Source of the DNA: an uncultured Paraprevotella sp.
GTDB taxonomy: Bacteria; Bacteroidota; Bacteroidia; Bacteroidales; Bacteroidaceae
Assembly: GCA_944321525.1 (NCBI GenBank)
Contig: CALULQ010000018.1
Coordinates: 1 to 64,000, forward strand
Direction of reading: 5' to 3'
DNA length: 64,000 nucleotides
A model generated the notes under the pieces. The model saw nothing but the letters and a program-made list of their open reading frames with translations. It had not been told where the DNA came from and made no database searches. Below, one piece after another: positions 8,116-17,331 of the stretch (positions within the stretch are counted from its first letter, which is position 1; each line of letters opens with the position of its first letter). The translations under genes and the position numbers were made by a program.

Positions 8116-10641
8116 ATGCTTATGAGAAAAGTTTTATTCCTTTTGTGTGCGCTATGCGCGGTCGCGCTCCAAGCGCAGGAAGAGGCGCGGACGCTTCCCA
8201 CGGTCATCGAGGTGGTTCCGTCTGCTTCCGAGCGTTTTGACGTGTCCCAGTTGGAAATGACGCTGGATGGGGTGGGGATGCCCGACAATGGCTTCACGTG
8301 GGATGCCGCTACCCTCACGTTCCGGGGTGAGGTGACCTATTCTTACGAGAGAGAAAATTATCTTTCGATTAAAATGCCGGACGGTTCAATCTCTTTCGAA
8401 GGTCCGCTGGGAGTCGTGGCTTATGACAACCCCTATATCACATCGGTGAACCTGAAGGCGGACTTCTCGCCTTACCATTATGTTAGCTTCGTGTCGGCCA
8501 GTCCTTCGGAGTATGAGGTGACATTGCAGGATTTGTCCTTGAATAGTGGGGATGCGATTGGTGTGGGCCCTTTGAGTGTCCATGCTGCCATGATGCCGGA
8601 CGGGATGTACAAGCGGGCTGATGAATATGTATATACCGTGACCGGAGAGACAACGGACGGGATTGCCGTGGCTTTTGACGGCGGCACGGTGACGGTGGAT
8701 GACCGGGATGTGGCCGTGACGGTGGGGAAGCCGTTGGCCGAGATGTCCCTGACCACTTTTACGATAGAGGATGCCGAGGGGCGTCCCGCCGAAGGGGCGG
8801 ACATTTACCTGCATCCCACGGACGCGGACTTTTATACGGACGCGGACGGCAAGCTGCAAGTCTATCTGAATCCCGGGTCTTATATCTATTCCTTATATAT
8901 AGGGGATGACTATATCAACATGTGGGACGTGGAGGAGGCTTTCGCGTTCGTGGCTTCAGGAAAGGAGACGAGCGTGGATTTCTCCTACAAGGACAACGGA
9001 TGGAAGAAGGTGGTTTTCTCCGCCGAGATGGAGAACCCGTCGAGTGCACGGTTGGAACTGAACTGCATCGGGGTGGAGTATGACGAATATTACGGGAATG
9101 CCGACCAGCCTTATTTCGAGGTCTATATGCCGGAAGGCGAGTTCAAGTACCGTTTCGAGGTGGATAGCTATGACTTCTCCTGGCTGCCGGCCGAAGGGAT
9201 TGTGAACACGGCGGAGACGCAGGAAGTGAAGCTGTCCTTTGACCGTGCGGACTATGCGGCGCTGGACTTTGAGTTGGAGAATGTGCCGGAGGAGGTTGGG
9301 AATCTTTCTGTGGTGATTTACCGGGACAATGAGGATGTGGCGGAATGTAGTGTGGCTTATCCGGTAAATCCGGAGGTTCCGGATGGGGGGATTCCCGAAG
9401 GCGGAGGAGGCACCCGTTCCATCGAGCCGTTGGAATGCGGCACGCATCTGCTTCCCGGGACGTATGTGTATGTGGTGGAGGATGCGTCGGAATGGAACAA
9501 CCGTTATGATTATTATGCCATCGACACCTTGGTGGTCGGGGAGGAAGACCGGCGGATCACGGTGGATTTCGACCGTCTCTCCGTGACGGAAGTGACGCTG
9601 GCCGCACAGAATGTGCCGGAGGTGCTTTCAAACTATGACCTTTATTGTGATATAAGATATAAGCAAACATTGTCCTTGATGGACTTGAATGTGTCTGCAA
9701 ACTATTCGGGCAATCCTCTGGTGGTCCGCTTGCCGGAAGGGGGCTATTCGTTTGAATGGGGGATTGAGCCTTCTTATTATTATGACGCACCGGTGGCTTT
9801 TGCCTATCAGGAGAAGCCGGATGTGTCCGGCGCGTCCATGACCTTAGGCCCGGACTTCGCGGAGATGGGCATCGCCAAGGTCCAGGCTTCCGCCATCGAG
9901 GGGCAGACGGTGGATTACCTTACGGTATTGCAAGATGGCCGTCAGTTTGCCGACGGTGATTTCTCTTCCGATGGCGAGGCTTATCTTGTGGCGCTTCCCG
10001 GTACTTACACCTTGGTGGCTGAGGCATCAGATTATGAGGGCTTCAACATCCATCTCTCGGAGAAAGACGTGACGCTCGTGGCCGGACAGACAGTGGATGT
10101 GAATCTGACGGCAGACCAGGCGCTTGAAGGTGTCTTGTTTGAGGTGGATGTAGAGAACATGGCCGGCCGGGAAATCGGGAATGCGAAGATTACGGTGAAC
10201 GGTACGGTGTATGAGACGGACGCATACGGTTATGCTGTCATTTATAATATTCAAGACGATGAGGTAACCCTGCGGGTGGAGGCTCCGGGGTATCTGCCGT
10301 ATGAGAAGGTGTTCCGGTTGAACAAGGTGCTGGAACTGGCCGGCGGGGCATACATGAGAATCGTGCTTCGTGCGGATGACAATCCGAGCGGCGTTGAATC
10401 GGTGGAGAGCGGTGCGTTGACGGTGGAGCGCACGGTGGTGGACCGTCAGATTGTCATTTGCAACGAGACGGACAAGGTATGGAATGTGGCTCTTGTCAGC
10501 TTGGGCGGCGAGATGCTGGAGCGCGTGGAAGCCGGTCAGGGTACGACGGTGATTCCGGTGGACGGCTTGCGTAAAGGTTTGTATCTGTTGACGATGAGTG
10601 ACGGCGTGAGCCGTAAGACCGTCAAGATTATCAAGAAGTAA
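8116..10641 (+). CDS. Large exported protein with repeated beta-sandwich regions and a type-A-like C-terminal sorting domain
   Basis: Function unknown. The 841-residue product starts with a clear signal peptide (MRKVLFLLCALCAVALQAQ), so it leaves the cytoplasm; ATG 8116 and ATG 8122 are both possible starts. The body is acidic and rich in Tyr, Gly and Val, with several stretches resembling carboxypeptidase-regulatory-like or bacterial Ig-like folds (for example DADGKLQVYLNPGSYIYSLY and TDAYGYAVIYNIQDDEVTLR). The last 75 or so residues (GGEMLERVEAGQGTTVIPV ... GLYLLTMSDGVSRKTVKIIK) resemble the C-terminal domain that directs type IX secretion, which is unusual for a gut Bacteroidales. It stands alone between two terminators. 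Confidence 0.7.
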   Translation: MLMRKVLFLLCALCAVALQAQEEARTLPTVIEVVPSASERFDVSQLEMTLDGVGMPDNGFTWDAATLTFRGEVTYSYERENYLSIKMPDGSISFEGPLGVVAYDNPYITSVNLKADFSPYHYVSFVSASPSEYEVTLQDLSLNSGDAIGVGPLSVHAAMMPDGMYKRADEYVYTVTGETTDGIAVAFDGGTVTVDDRDVAVTVGKPLAEMSLTTFTIEDAEGRPAEGADIYLHPTDADFYTDADGKLQVYLNPGSYIYSLYIGDDYINMWDVEEAFAFVASGKETSVDFSYKDNGWKKVVFSAEMENPSSARLELNCIGVEYDEYYGNADQPYFEVYMPEGEFKYRFEVDSYDFSWLPAEGIVNTAETQEVKLSFDRADYAALDFELENVPEEVGNLSVVIYRDNEDVAECSVAYPVNPEVPDGGIPEGGGGTRSIEPLECGTHLLPGTYVYVVEDASEWNNRYDYYAIDTLVVGEEDRRITVDFDRLSVTEVTLAAQNVPEVLSNYDLYCDIRYKQTLSLMDLNVSANYSGNPLVVRLPEGGYSFEWGIEPSYYYDAPVAFAYQEKPDVSGASMTLGPDFAEMGIAKVQASAIEGQTVDYLTVLQDGRQFADGDFSSDGEAYLVALPGTYTLVAEASDYEGFNIHLSEKDVTLVAGQTVDVNLTADQALEGVLFEVDVENMAGREIGNAKITVNGTVYETDAYGYAVIYNIQDDEVTLRVEAPGYLPYEKVFRLNKVLELAGGAYMRIVLRADDNPSGVESVESGALTVERTVVDRQIVICNETDKVWNVALVSLGGEMLERVEAGQGTTVIPVDGLRKGLYLLTMSDGVSRKTVKIIKK

Positions 10642-10668
10642 GGAAAACGGGGCATTATTTGTAGTAAC

Positions 10669-10706
10669 AGAGAGGGCCTCGTCCGCACACGGACGAGGCC
10701 CTCTCT
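10669..10706. terminator. Bidirectional terminator between convergent genes
   Basis: Perfect 17-bp stem (10669-10685 with 10690-10706) and a CACA loop, between the plus-strand exported-protein gene and the minus-strand dnaA. No long T-run, but the stem is very stable. Confidence 0.85.
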
Positions 10707-10730
10707 CTAGTTCGTTCCTTTTTCATTATA

Positions 10731-12137
10731 TTACCGTGCTTTCAGCAGCTTTTCTATTTCGTCCATCTTCGATTTGAAGTTCTTGTCCACGTGCAGGCGG
10801 TCTTCCACCACGTTGCAGGAGTGGAGCACGGTGGCATGGGTCCGCTTGCCGATGAGGGCGCCGATGCGGGCCAGTGAGAGGTTCGTGTGCTTCTGTGCCA
10901 GATACATGGCGATTTGCCGCACCTGCGCCACGGGCTGTTTGCGGCATTTGGTGAACACGTCCTCCTGCTTCACGTTGAAGTAGTTGCACACCTTGTCCAG
11001 AATCATGTCTATCGTGATGGGCTTGTTCTCCGTCTTGACGGCCCGTTTCAGTATTTGTTCGGCCAGCGGCAGGTCTATGTCGCGGTTCCACACCACGGAG
11101 TAGGCCATGAGCGAGTTGACCACGCCTTCGAGCTCGCGCACGCTGTCGTTCACGTTTTCCGACACGAAGTCCACCACGTCCTCGGGTATCTTCAGTCCTT
11201 CCCGCCGGATTTTGCTTTCCAGTATGTCGTGGCGCAGCTGCTGGTTGGGCTTCTCCAGCTCTGCCAGCAGGCCCCATTTGAAGCGGGTCAGCAGGCGGTC
11301 TTCCATGCCTTGCAGGGCTGTGGGCGGCCGGTCGGAGGTCAGGATGAGCTGTTTGCCGTTCTGGTGCAAGTGGTTGAATATGTGAAAGAATGTGTTCTGC
11401 GTCTTGGTCAGGCTGGCAAATTCTTGTACGTCGTCGATGATGAGCACGTCGATGGTCTGGTAGAAGTTGATGAAGTCGTTCACCGTGTTTTTGCGCACGG
11501 AGTCGGTGTATTGCACTTGGAAGAGGTGGGCGGAGACGTAGAGCACGCGCTTCATCGGGTACAGCTCTTTGATGCGCGTACCGATGGCGTTCACCAGGTG
11601 GGTCTTGCCCACGCCAGAGGGGCCGTAGATGAAGAGGGGGTTGAAGGTGGTCTGCTTGGGGTGCTCCGCGATGGCCTGCCCCACGGAGCGCGGCAGTTTG
11701 TTGCTCATCCCCTCGATGAAGTTCTCGAAATTGTAGTTCCGGTTCAGTTGCGGGTCAAGGTCCTGCGGCATGGGGGCCTGCAGGGGCGAGGGGGCTTTGT
11801 TGCCGTCGGCGGCCTGCCGCGCCCTGGCGGGCATGACTTGCGAGCTGACCGGCTCGATGTCCACGGTCAGGTGGTGGGTTTGGTCCACCATCAGGCTGTA
11901 TTTCAGTTGGGTGTCTTCTCCGAAGACTCTTCTGACAACGGAGAAAATGAGTCGTCCGAAGTGTTCCGACAAGAACTCATAGAAGTACTGGCTCGGCAAG
12001 CCGAACGTCAGCACTTGCTGCTCGAACGAGATGATGCGGATGGGGTCGAACCACGTCCTGAATTGTTTCTCGTCTACGTTGTTGCGGATGATGGGCAGAC
12101 ATTGGTCTGTCCATAGCGATTGCGCTAGGCCTTCCAT
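10731..12137 (-). CDS. dnaA: Chromosomal replication initiator DnaA
   Basis: AAA+ protein that binds DnaA boxes and melts the origin. All four domains are visible in the 468 residues: domain I at about 1-90 (LWTDQCLPIIRNNVDEKQF), a Pro/Ala-rich linker, the ATPase with Walker A GPSGVGKTHL and Walker B LIIDDVQEF plus the sensor region LTSDRPPTALQGMEDRL, and the C-terminal DNA-binding domain with the signature KHTNLSLARIGALIGKRTHATV. Length is normal. The upstream 170 bp show no convincing cluster of DnaA boxes, so I do not place the origin here. Confidence 0.98.
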   Translation of the reverse strand: MEGLAQSLWTDQCLPIIRNNVDEKQFRTWFDPIRIISFEQQVLTFGLPSQYFYEFLSEHFGRLIFSVVRRVFGEDTQLKYSLMVDQTHHLTVDIEPVSSQVMPARARQAADGNKAPSPLQAPMPQDLDPQLNRNYNFENFIEGMSNKLPRSVGQAIAEHPKQTTFNPLFIYGPSGVGKTHLVNAIGTRIKELYPMKRVLYVSAHLFQVQYTDSVRKNTVNDFINFYQTIDVLIIDDVQEFASLTKTQNTFFHIFNHLHQNGKQLILTSDRPPTALQGMEDRLLTRFKWGLLAELEKPNQQLRHDILESKIRREGLKIPEDVVDFVSENVNDSVRELEGVVNSLMAYSVVWNRDIDLPLAEQILKRAVKTENKPITIDMILDKVCNYFNVKQEDVFTKCRKQPVAQVRQIAMYLAQKHTNLSLARIGALIGKRTHATVLHSCNVVEDRLHVDKNFKSKMDEIEKLLKAR

Positions 12138-12450
12138 TGATAATTGTGTTTATCCGATGACTTTACTATAACTTCTACACTGCAAATTTCGCAATATTCC
12201 ATGATAAAAACAAATGGGATTTGGCGTGCCGGGCGTTGCCGAAGATTTAAAATCCTTGCAGTCAGAACGATAAAAAATAAAAAAATAATATTGGCTTTTT
12301 TGCTTGCTTTTTTATAAGTGTTTGGGCTAATGTGAGATAGGTTTTTGGCGTGTTCCGGCGCGCTTTCGGGCCTTGGGGAGCCGGCTTCGGGGAGGCCGCC
12401 GTGGCCCCGCCTTGCCCGATGCGGCGCCGTGCCGGGCGGAGCTCGTCAGC

Positions 12451-12571
12451 GTACCCTGCGGCAAGTACTCGCGTACTCTCCGCAAAGTACTCGCGTACTC
12501 TCCGCAAAGTACTCGCGTACTTGCCGCAGAGTACAACTCGGTATTCCGCATGGCGTACGCCCGTTTTCCGC
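12451..12571 (-). repeat. Interspersed palindromic element R1, three-unit array
   Basis: Three copies of AGTACTCGCGTACT at 12464-12477, 12486-12499 and 12508-12521, exactly 22 bp apart, with 8-bp spacers CTCCGCAA. On the minus strand the array is preceded by the conserved module GCGGAAAACGG, then GCCATGCGGAAT and GTTGTACT (12529-12571). The centre CTCGCG makes these copies imperfect palindromes, unlike the CTCGAG copies elsewhere. Confidence 0.9.
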
Positions 12572-12690
12572 AGCGGGGCGTCCGGAGGCGGGGGCGATGC
12601 CCGTCGGACTGGCGCTTGGCAGCCCTGCTTCCGGGGCGGGCTATGAGAGTGAGGCCCCGGTGGGGGATGGATGTTCCGCAGGGAATGGAA

Positions 12691-12787
12691 ACGCGATGAA
12701 CCGCGTCTCTACATTCATCGCCGGCAGTGTGGTGCCGCCAAGGGCTTCCGGTTTCGTCCCCTTTTGTAGAGGCGCGGTTCATCGCGT
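12691..12787. repeat. Long hairpin with 23-bp arms
   Basis: 12691-12713 pairs with 12765-12787 (one G-U pair) around a loop of about 51 nt. It lies just beyond the 3' end of the minus-strand MCE gene and may act as terminator; the arm sequence GATGAACCGCG/CGCGGTTCATC looks like a dispersed hairpin repeat. Confidence 0.8.
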
Positions 12788-12810
12788 CTTGTCTGTTTGT
12801 TGTGTGTCCC

Positions 12811-13701
12811 TTATTCCTTGCGTCCGAAGAGCGAGAAGTGGACGTAGCGTTTCGGGTGCTCTTTCAGGTCGATGAGCAGGTTGTTGGCGCTGCCGGCCGT
12901 GTTGCTCAGGTTGTTGTAGAGCGTGCTGTCGTTGAGCAGCAGTCCCAGCGTGTTGTCCTTCCGGTTCATCTTTTCGGTCATGAGCTGCACGTAGTTCAGC
13001 GTGGTGTCCACTTTGGCAAGCGTGCCTTGCAGGTCGAGCTGGTTCAGGTTGTCGGTCAGCGTGACGACGTTGTCTCCAATCCGGTTCATCTTGCCCGTCA
13101 GTTGCGGCATGTCGTTGCGCAGCAATGCGTTGAGTTGCCGGCTGCTGGCGCTCAGGTTGGCCGTGATTTCATTTGCGTTGCTCATGATGGCCGCCAGGTT
13201 GGGGTTGGCCGCCAAGGTGTTGAGCGTGGAGATGAGCGTGTCCACCTTGCTCACGATTTGTTCCACTTGCGGGAGCATGGCTTCCGCCTTGTCCATCAGC
13301 CCGTCCGAGTCGGTGCCCTTGAGCGTGTCGCCCGGCGCGTAGCTCTCTTGTGCTTGTGTGGGCAGGGTCAGGTGCAGGTCGCATCCTCCCAGCATGGCGG
13401 TCACCAGTTTGGCCTCGGTGCCTTTGGGGAGGCGCATGTTGTCGTCCACGCTGATTTCCACCACCACGTGTCCCGGGTTCTGGTAGTTGTACTCGATGTT
13501 GTGCACCACGCCAATCCTGTATCCGTTGGCGAATACCGGTCCGGATTTGGCCAGTCCCTTGATGTCGGCGAACTCTATATAATAGGAATTACTGGACTTG
13601 AACAGGTTGATGCCCTTCAGGAAGTTAAGCCCGACGAAGAGCGCTGCGAGCGCGATGATGCCGGTAAGTCCGATTTTGACCTCTTTCGTAAGGAATTTCA
13701 T
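12811..13701 (-). CDS. MCE/MlaD family lipid-transport substrate-binding protein
   Basis: Probable periplasmic component of an MCE-type lipid trafficking system, anchored in the inner membrane. The 296-residue product has one N-terminal membrane helix (IGLTGIIALAALFVGLNFL) and then an MCE beta-barrel domain at about 40-115 (SNSYYIEFADIKGLAKSGPV, NGYRIGVVHNIEY). The rest is a long helical region with repeated Leu/Asn segments, typical of the tail of MlaD-like proteins. No MlaE or MlaF gene is nearby. It follows the amidase gene by 14 bp, so the two are likely one transcript for envelope maintenance. Confidence 0.88.
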   Translation of the reverse strand: MKFLTKEVKIGLTGIIALAALFVGLNFLKGINLFKSSNSYYIEFADIKGLAKSGPVFANGYRIGVVHNIEYNYQNPGHVVVEISVDDNMRLPKGTEAKLVTAMLGGCDLHLTLPTQAQESYAPGDTLKGTDSDGLMDKAEAMLPQVEQIVSKVDTLISTLNTLAANPNLAAIMSNANEITANLSASSRQLNALLRNDMPQLTGKMNRIGDNVVTLTDNLNQLDLQGTLAKVDTTLNYVQLMTEKMNRKDNTLGLLLNDSTLYNNLSNTAGSANNLLIDLKEHPKRYVHFSLFGRKE

Positions 13702-13715
13702 GACAGTCTTTTCGT

Positions 13716-14969
13716 TTATTGGTTCTTTTTATATTCGTTGATGGCCTTTTGCAGTTCCATCTTTTGTCCGTTCTTGAAGGCCACGATGAAGGCCCCTTCG
13801 AAGTTTTCTTTCACCTTGTTGCGTATCTTCACCGCTTCGCGGTAGTCGGTGGTTGCCCCGTAGGTGTACTTGTAATAGTTGCCTTCCTTGTAGGAGTCCA
13901 CGGGCAAGAGCGCCTTGAAGCGGGCGCTTCCGGCCGGGATTTGCCGGGTGGAAGCCAGCAGTTGCACTTTGAACACCGGGCGGCTGTCGGCCGCGGCCTG
14001 CGGAGCCGTTTCCCGCTGCGCGGTTGCCGCTTCCGGTGCGGCGTCCTGGCTTTGCGTGAGTTGCCCGATGTCGGTGGCCGGCATGTCTTCGGCCGCGCTT
14101 TCCGTGGCTTGTGTGTCGGGCGTTTCTGTGCCGGCGTCCGTGCTGTCCGTTGCGTTGGTTGCGGCCTTGGTCTGGGCTTTCTTGTAGTCCAGGAAGGCGT
14201 TATAGATGCTTTGGCTCATTTTCCGGATGCCATTTTGCGAGTTGAGGAACGTCTCCTCGTCGTGGGTGGAGATATATCCCAGTTCGATGAGCACGCTGGG
14301 CATGCTGGTTTCCCGCAGCACGAGGAAGCCCGCCTGGTGCACGCCTTTGTCCTGCCGCCCGCCGGTGGTCCTGAATTCTTTTTGCACCATCCGGGCGAAT
14401 TCCACGCTTTGGGCCATGTGCTGGTCCTGCATCAGTTCGAATATGATGTAGCTTTCGGCGGATTTCGGGTCGAATCCTTCATAGCGTTCCTGATAGTCGT
14501 CCTCCACCAGGATGACGGAGTTTTCCCGTTTGGCCACTTCCAGGTTCTCTTCGGCGCGGGCCATACCCAGCGTGTAGGTTTCGGCCCCGCGGCTGATGGC
14601 CTTTCCGGGCAAGGCGTTGGTGTGGATGGATACGAAGAGGTCGGCTTTGGCCTCGTTGGCGATTTCCGCCCGGCGGGCCAGGGGGATGAAGACGTCGGTC
14701 TTGCGGGTGTAGACCACTTTCACGTCCGGGCAATTCCGCTCCACCAGCTGGCCGAAGGCTTTGGCCACGGAGAGGTTGATGTTCTTTTCGCGCGAGAAGC
14801 GGCCGATGGCGCCCGGGTCTTTCCCGCCATGCCCCGCGTCGATGACCAGCGTGAACCGGTCGGAACCGGCCGTCATGGCCACGGCGCGCAGGGGCAACGT
14901 GCTTCCGGCAAAAGCCAGGAGAAGCAGGGCGCAAGTGCGCAGGGTCTTTATGATATGGTATGTTCTCAT
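13716..14969 (-). CDS. N-acetylmuramoyl-L-alanine amidase with C-terminal SPOR domain
   Basis: Periplasmic zinc amidase that cuts the bond between MurNAc and the stem peptide, used in cell separation. The start taken is ATG 14969, which gives a signal peptide (YHIIKTLRTCALLLLAFAGS); ATG 14987 is an alternative. The Amidase_3 domain spans about residues 40-260 with LVIDAGHGGKDPGA (zinc His), VSIHTNA (zinc His), and the catalytic-Glu region VLIELGYIS. A Thr/Ala/Pro-rich linker follows, then a SPOR domain (about 340-405) that binds denuded glycan at the division site. First gene of an operon with the MCE protein. 417 residues, normal for AmiC-like proteins of this phylum. Confidence 0.92.
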   Translation of the reverse strand: MRTYHIIKTLRTCALLLLAFAGSTLPLRAVAMTAGSDRFTLVIDAGHGGKDPGAIGRFSREKNINLSVAKAFGQLVERNCPDVKVVYTRKTDVFIPLARRAEIANEAKADLFVSIHTNALPGKAISRGAETYTLGMARAEENLEVAKRENSVILVEDDYQERYEGFDPKSAESYIIFELMQDQHMAQSVEFARMVQKEFRTTGGRQDKGVHQAGFLVLRETSMPSVLIELGYISTHDEETFLNSQNGIRKMSQSIYNAFLDYKKAQTKAATNATDSTDAGTETPDTQATESAAEDMPATDIGQLTQSQDAAPEAATAQRETAPQAAADSRPVFKVQLLASTRQIPAGSARFKALLPVDSYKEGNYYKYTYGATTDYREAVKIRNKVKENFEGAFIVAFKNGQKMELQKAINEYKKNQ

Positions 14970-15110
14970 GTTCTCAGTCTCGTGCATGCCGTTCCTGTCT
15001 CTTTTGGGAGGGACGGTGGCGGTGGCCGGCCGTTTCCCCTTGTCCCAAAAAGGTGCGGGCGGGCCGAAAGCGGGCAGGCTTGCCGTTGTCCGCATGCAGA
15101 TTATCTTTTG

Positions 15111-15118
15111 CAAATATA
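15111..15118 (-). promoter_or_regulatory. -7 box for the amidase-MCE operon
   Basis: The minus strand reads TATATTTGC, a perfect -7 match. It rules out the longest possible amidase start at 15113 and supports 14987 or 14969. No clear -33. Confidence 0.65.
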
Positions 15119-15228
15119 ATGGATTTTCGGGTAAGGTTCCCTTTGTTTTTATGGATTTCTGCGGGCAAACCTAAATATTTTAATAGATTTTATCAGTCTG
15201 CTCCCCCTCTTCCTTGTTTGTTTTTTCT

Positions 15229-15236
15229 TAATTTTG
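15229..15236 (+). promoter_or_regulatory. -7 box for the PL11 gene
   Basis: TAATTTTGC, 24 bp before the start codon; no -33 at the usual spacing. Confidence 0.55.
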
Positions 15237-15259
15237 CAACATCATTAACTGGAACGGAC

Positions 15260-17167
15260 ATGAAAAATAACTTCAATAAGATTTTGGGTTGCATGTTGGC
15301 CTTGGGGCTGGGGTGCGCGGTGGAGCCTGCGGGGGCGTATGCCGCCGACGATGGTTCCCGTCAGGCAGGAGTGGAGCGTCTGGGACGCGGGGCGGTGGCG
15401 GTGCGCACGTCGCCCGACACGGTGATGGTGGGCTGGCGCTATTTGTCGTCCGACCCGTTGCGGGTGGCGTTCAATGTTTATCGCGACGGTGAGCGGCTCA
15501 CGCCCGAACCGGTGGCTGTGTCCACCCAGTTTTTCGACCCGAACGCTTCGACGCGGGCTGCCCGCTATGAGGTGCGGCCCGTGGTGGACGGGCGCGAATT
15601 GCCCGACGGGCGGGGAGCGTGTGTGCTGCCGGCCGATGCCCCGTGCGGTTATCTGGAGATTCCCTTGCTGCAACCCGAGAGCCAGCTCATGCCCGACGGC
15701 TCGTCTTGCTCCTATGTGGCCAATGACGCTTCGGCGGGCGACGTGGACGGCGACGGGGAGATGGAAATCGTGCTGAAGTGGGACCCAACAAATTCCAAGG
15801 ACAATTCGCATAGCGGTTTTACCGGGACGGTGTTCCTGGATGCTTACAAGATGGACGGGCGGCGTCTGTGGCGCATCGACTTGGGACGAAACATCCGCGC
15901 CGGGGCCCACTACACGCAGTTCATGGTTTACGACCTGGACGGCGACGGCTGTGCCGAGGTGGTGGCCAAGACGGCCGACGGGACCGTCGACGGACAGGGG
16001 AAAATGATTGGCGACCCCGAGGCCGATTACCGCGTGGGAGTGGGCGACACCCTGCCGGGCCGCAAGGGCTACATCGCTTCCGGACCGGAATTCCTGACGG
16101 TGTTCAGCGGCCGGACGGGCGAAGCCTTGCAGACGATTGACTACATTCCGCCCCGCGGCCGGCTGGACGACTGGGGCGACAATTATGCCAACCGCAGTGA
16201 GCGCTATCTGGCCGCCGTGGCCTATCTCGACGGACGGCATCCGAGCGTGGTGATGTGCCGCGGTTATTACACCCGCAGCGTGCTGGCGGCCTTCGACTGG
16301 GACGGCCGGCAACTGAAGTCGCGCTGGGTGTTCGACACCGATTCCGCCCGCTGGGCTTCCTATGCCGGGCAGGGCAACCATAACCTTCGCGTGGCCGACG
16401 TGGACGGCGACGGGTGCGACGAGATAACTTACGGTTCTTGTGCCATCGACCACGACGGCACGGGGCTTTACAACACGGGCATGGGGCATGGTGACGCCCT
16501 TCACCTGACGGCCTTCGACCCTTCGTCGGACCGCCTGCAGGTGTGGGACTGCCACGAAAACCGGCGCGACGGGAGCGACTTCCGCGACGCCGCCACCGGG
16601 AAAGTCATCTTCCAGTTGCCTTCGGGCAAGGACGTGGGGCGCTGCATGGCGGCGGACATCGACCCGACGAACTACGGCGTGGAGATGTGGTCGTCGGCTT
16701 CAGGAGGCATACGTAATATAAAAGGTGAAGTGGTGTGCGATTCGCCTAAGGGATTGCCCATGAATATGGCTGTGTGGTGGGACGGCGACCTGCTCCGCGA
16801 GATGCTGGACCACGAGACGGTGAGCAAATACGACTGGACGGCCCGGGAGTGTCGCCCGTTGGCGAAGTTCGACGGGTGCAGTTTCAACAACGGCACGAAG
16901 AGCAACCCCTGCCTGCAAGGCGACATCGTGGGCGACTGGCGCGAGGAGGTGGTGGTGCGCACGGCGGACAGCAAGGCCCTGCGGGTGTATGTGTCCCCGT
17001 TGCCTACGGCTTACCGTTTCCACACGTTTCTGGAAGACCGTCCCTACCGCCTGAGCATCGTGACGGAAAACGTGGCCTACAACCAGCCCACCCAGCCCGG
17101 ATTCTATTTCGGGGCCGACCTGGAGGGGAGCGGCAAGCTCTTCCGCGGCTACCAGTTCGGGAAGTGA
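15260..17167 (+). CDS. Rhamnogalacturonan lyase, polysaccharide lyase family 11
   Basis: Exported lyase that cleaves the rhamnogalacturonan I backbone of pectin by beta-elimination. ATG 15260 gives 635 residues beginning with a signal peptide (about 1-30, ending near AGAYA). An N-terminal fibronectin-like region (about 35-130) is followed by the eight-bladed propeller with many calcium-binding DxDGDG loops, such as GDVDGDGEMEIVLKWDPTNS, YDLDGDGCAEVVAKTADGT and ADVDGDGCDEITYG. These segments and the length match PL11 (YesW/YesX-like) enzymes. It is followed after 164 bp by a GH97 gene with its own promoter. No SusC/SusD pair is next to them. Confidence 0.92.
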   Translation: MKNNFNKILGCMLALGLGCAVEPAGAYAADDGSRQAGVERLGRGAVAVRTSPDTVMVGWRYLSSDPLRVAFNVYRDGERLTPEPVAVSTQFFDPNASTRAARYEVRPVVDGRELPDGRGACVLPADAPCGYLEIPLLQPESQLMPDGSSCSYVANDASAGDVDGDGEMEIVLKWDPTNSKDNSHSGFTGTVFLDAYKMDGRRLWRIDLGRNIRAGAHYTQFMVYDLDGDGCAEVVAKTADGTVDGQGKMIGDPEADYRVGVGDTLPGRKGYIASGPEFLTVFSGRTGEALQTIDYIPPRGRLDDWGDNYANRSERYLAAVAYLDGRHPSVVMCRGYYTRSVLAAFDWDGRQLKSRWVFDTDSARWASYAGQGNHNLRVADVDGDGCDEITYGSCAIDHDGTGLYNTGMGHGDALHLTAFDPSSDRLQVWDCHENRRDGSDFRDAATGKVIFQLPSGKDVGRCMAADIDPTNYGVEMWSSASGGIRNIKGEVVCDSPKGLPMNMAVWWDGDLLREMLDHETVSKYDWTARECRPLAKFDGCSFNNGTKSNPCLQGDIVGDWREEVVVRTADSKALRVYVSPLPTAYRFHTFLEDRPYRLSIVTENVAYNQPTQPGFYFGADLEGSGKLFRGYQFGK

Positions 17168-17204
17168 GAGGGGCGGCCGGAAGTGCGTTTGGTTAATTTT
17201 GACT

Positions 17205-17236
17205 ATTGCGCGTCCGATAACCAAGCCGTAACTTTG
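17205..17236 (+). promoter_or_regulatory. Promoter of the GH97 gene
   Basis: -7 box TAACTTTGC (from 17229) with an ATTG at 17205-17208 as -33, spacing 20 bp. Leader of roughly 90 nt. Confidence 0.65.
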
Positions 17237-17331
17237 CACGTTTTCCCGGAGCTATCCGCCATTCCCGGCATGAAGGACTTGAATTTTCGACAATAATCAA
17301 AGATACAATTCACTAAAAAACAAAAAGAACG

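Larger units (their letters stand above)
12138..12810. other. 673-bp intergenic region with an AT-rich stretch and GC-rich repeat element R1
   Basis: 12138-12330 is AT-rich and holds the dnaA leader; a weak -7-like AAATTTGC lies on the minus strand near 12183-12190. 12340-12690 is very GC-rich, carries the 22-bp-period palindromic array and has open frames but no gene signals. 12691-12787 forms a long hairpin. No gene seen. Confidence 0.65.

Noticed and set aside
12138..12330. Replication origin next to dnaA
   Set aside because: AT-rich stretch exists but I found no cluster of TTATCCACA-like boxes; GC-skew over the whole genome would decide.
12464..12521. The 22-bp periodic array as a CRISPR
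   Set aside because: Repeat and spacer are only 14 and 8 bp, spacers are nearly identical, and no cas genes are present.
12345..12875. Open frames through the GC-rich repeat regions (also 19519-19949, 33778-34335, 60596-61033)
   Set aside because: They translate the repeat element itself in several frames (peptides such as VLEYSPQSTRVL); no coding signals.
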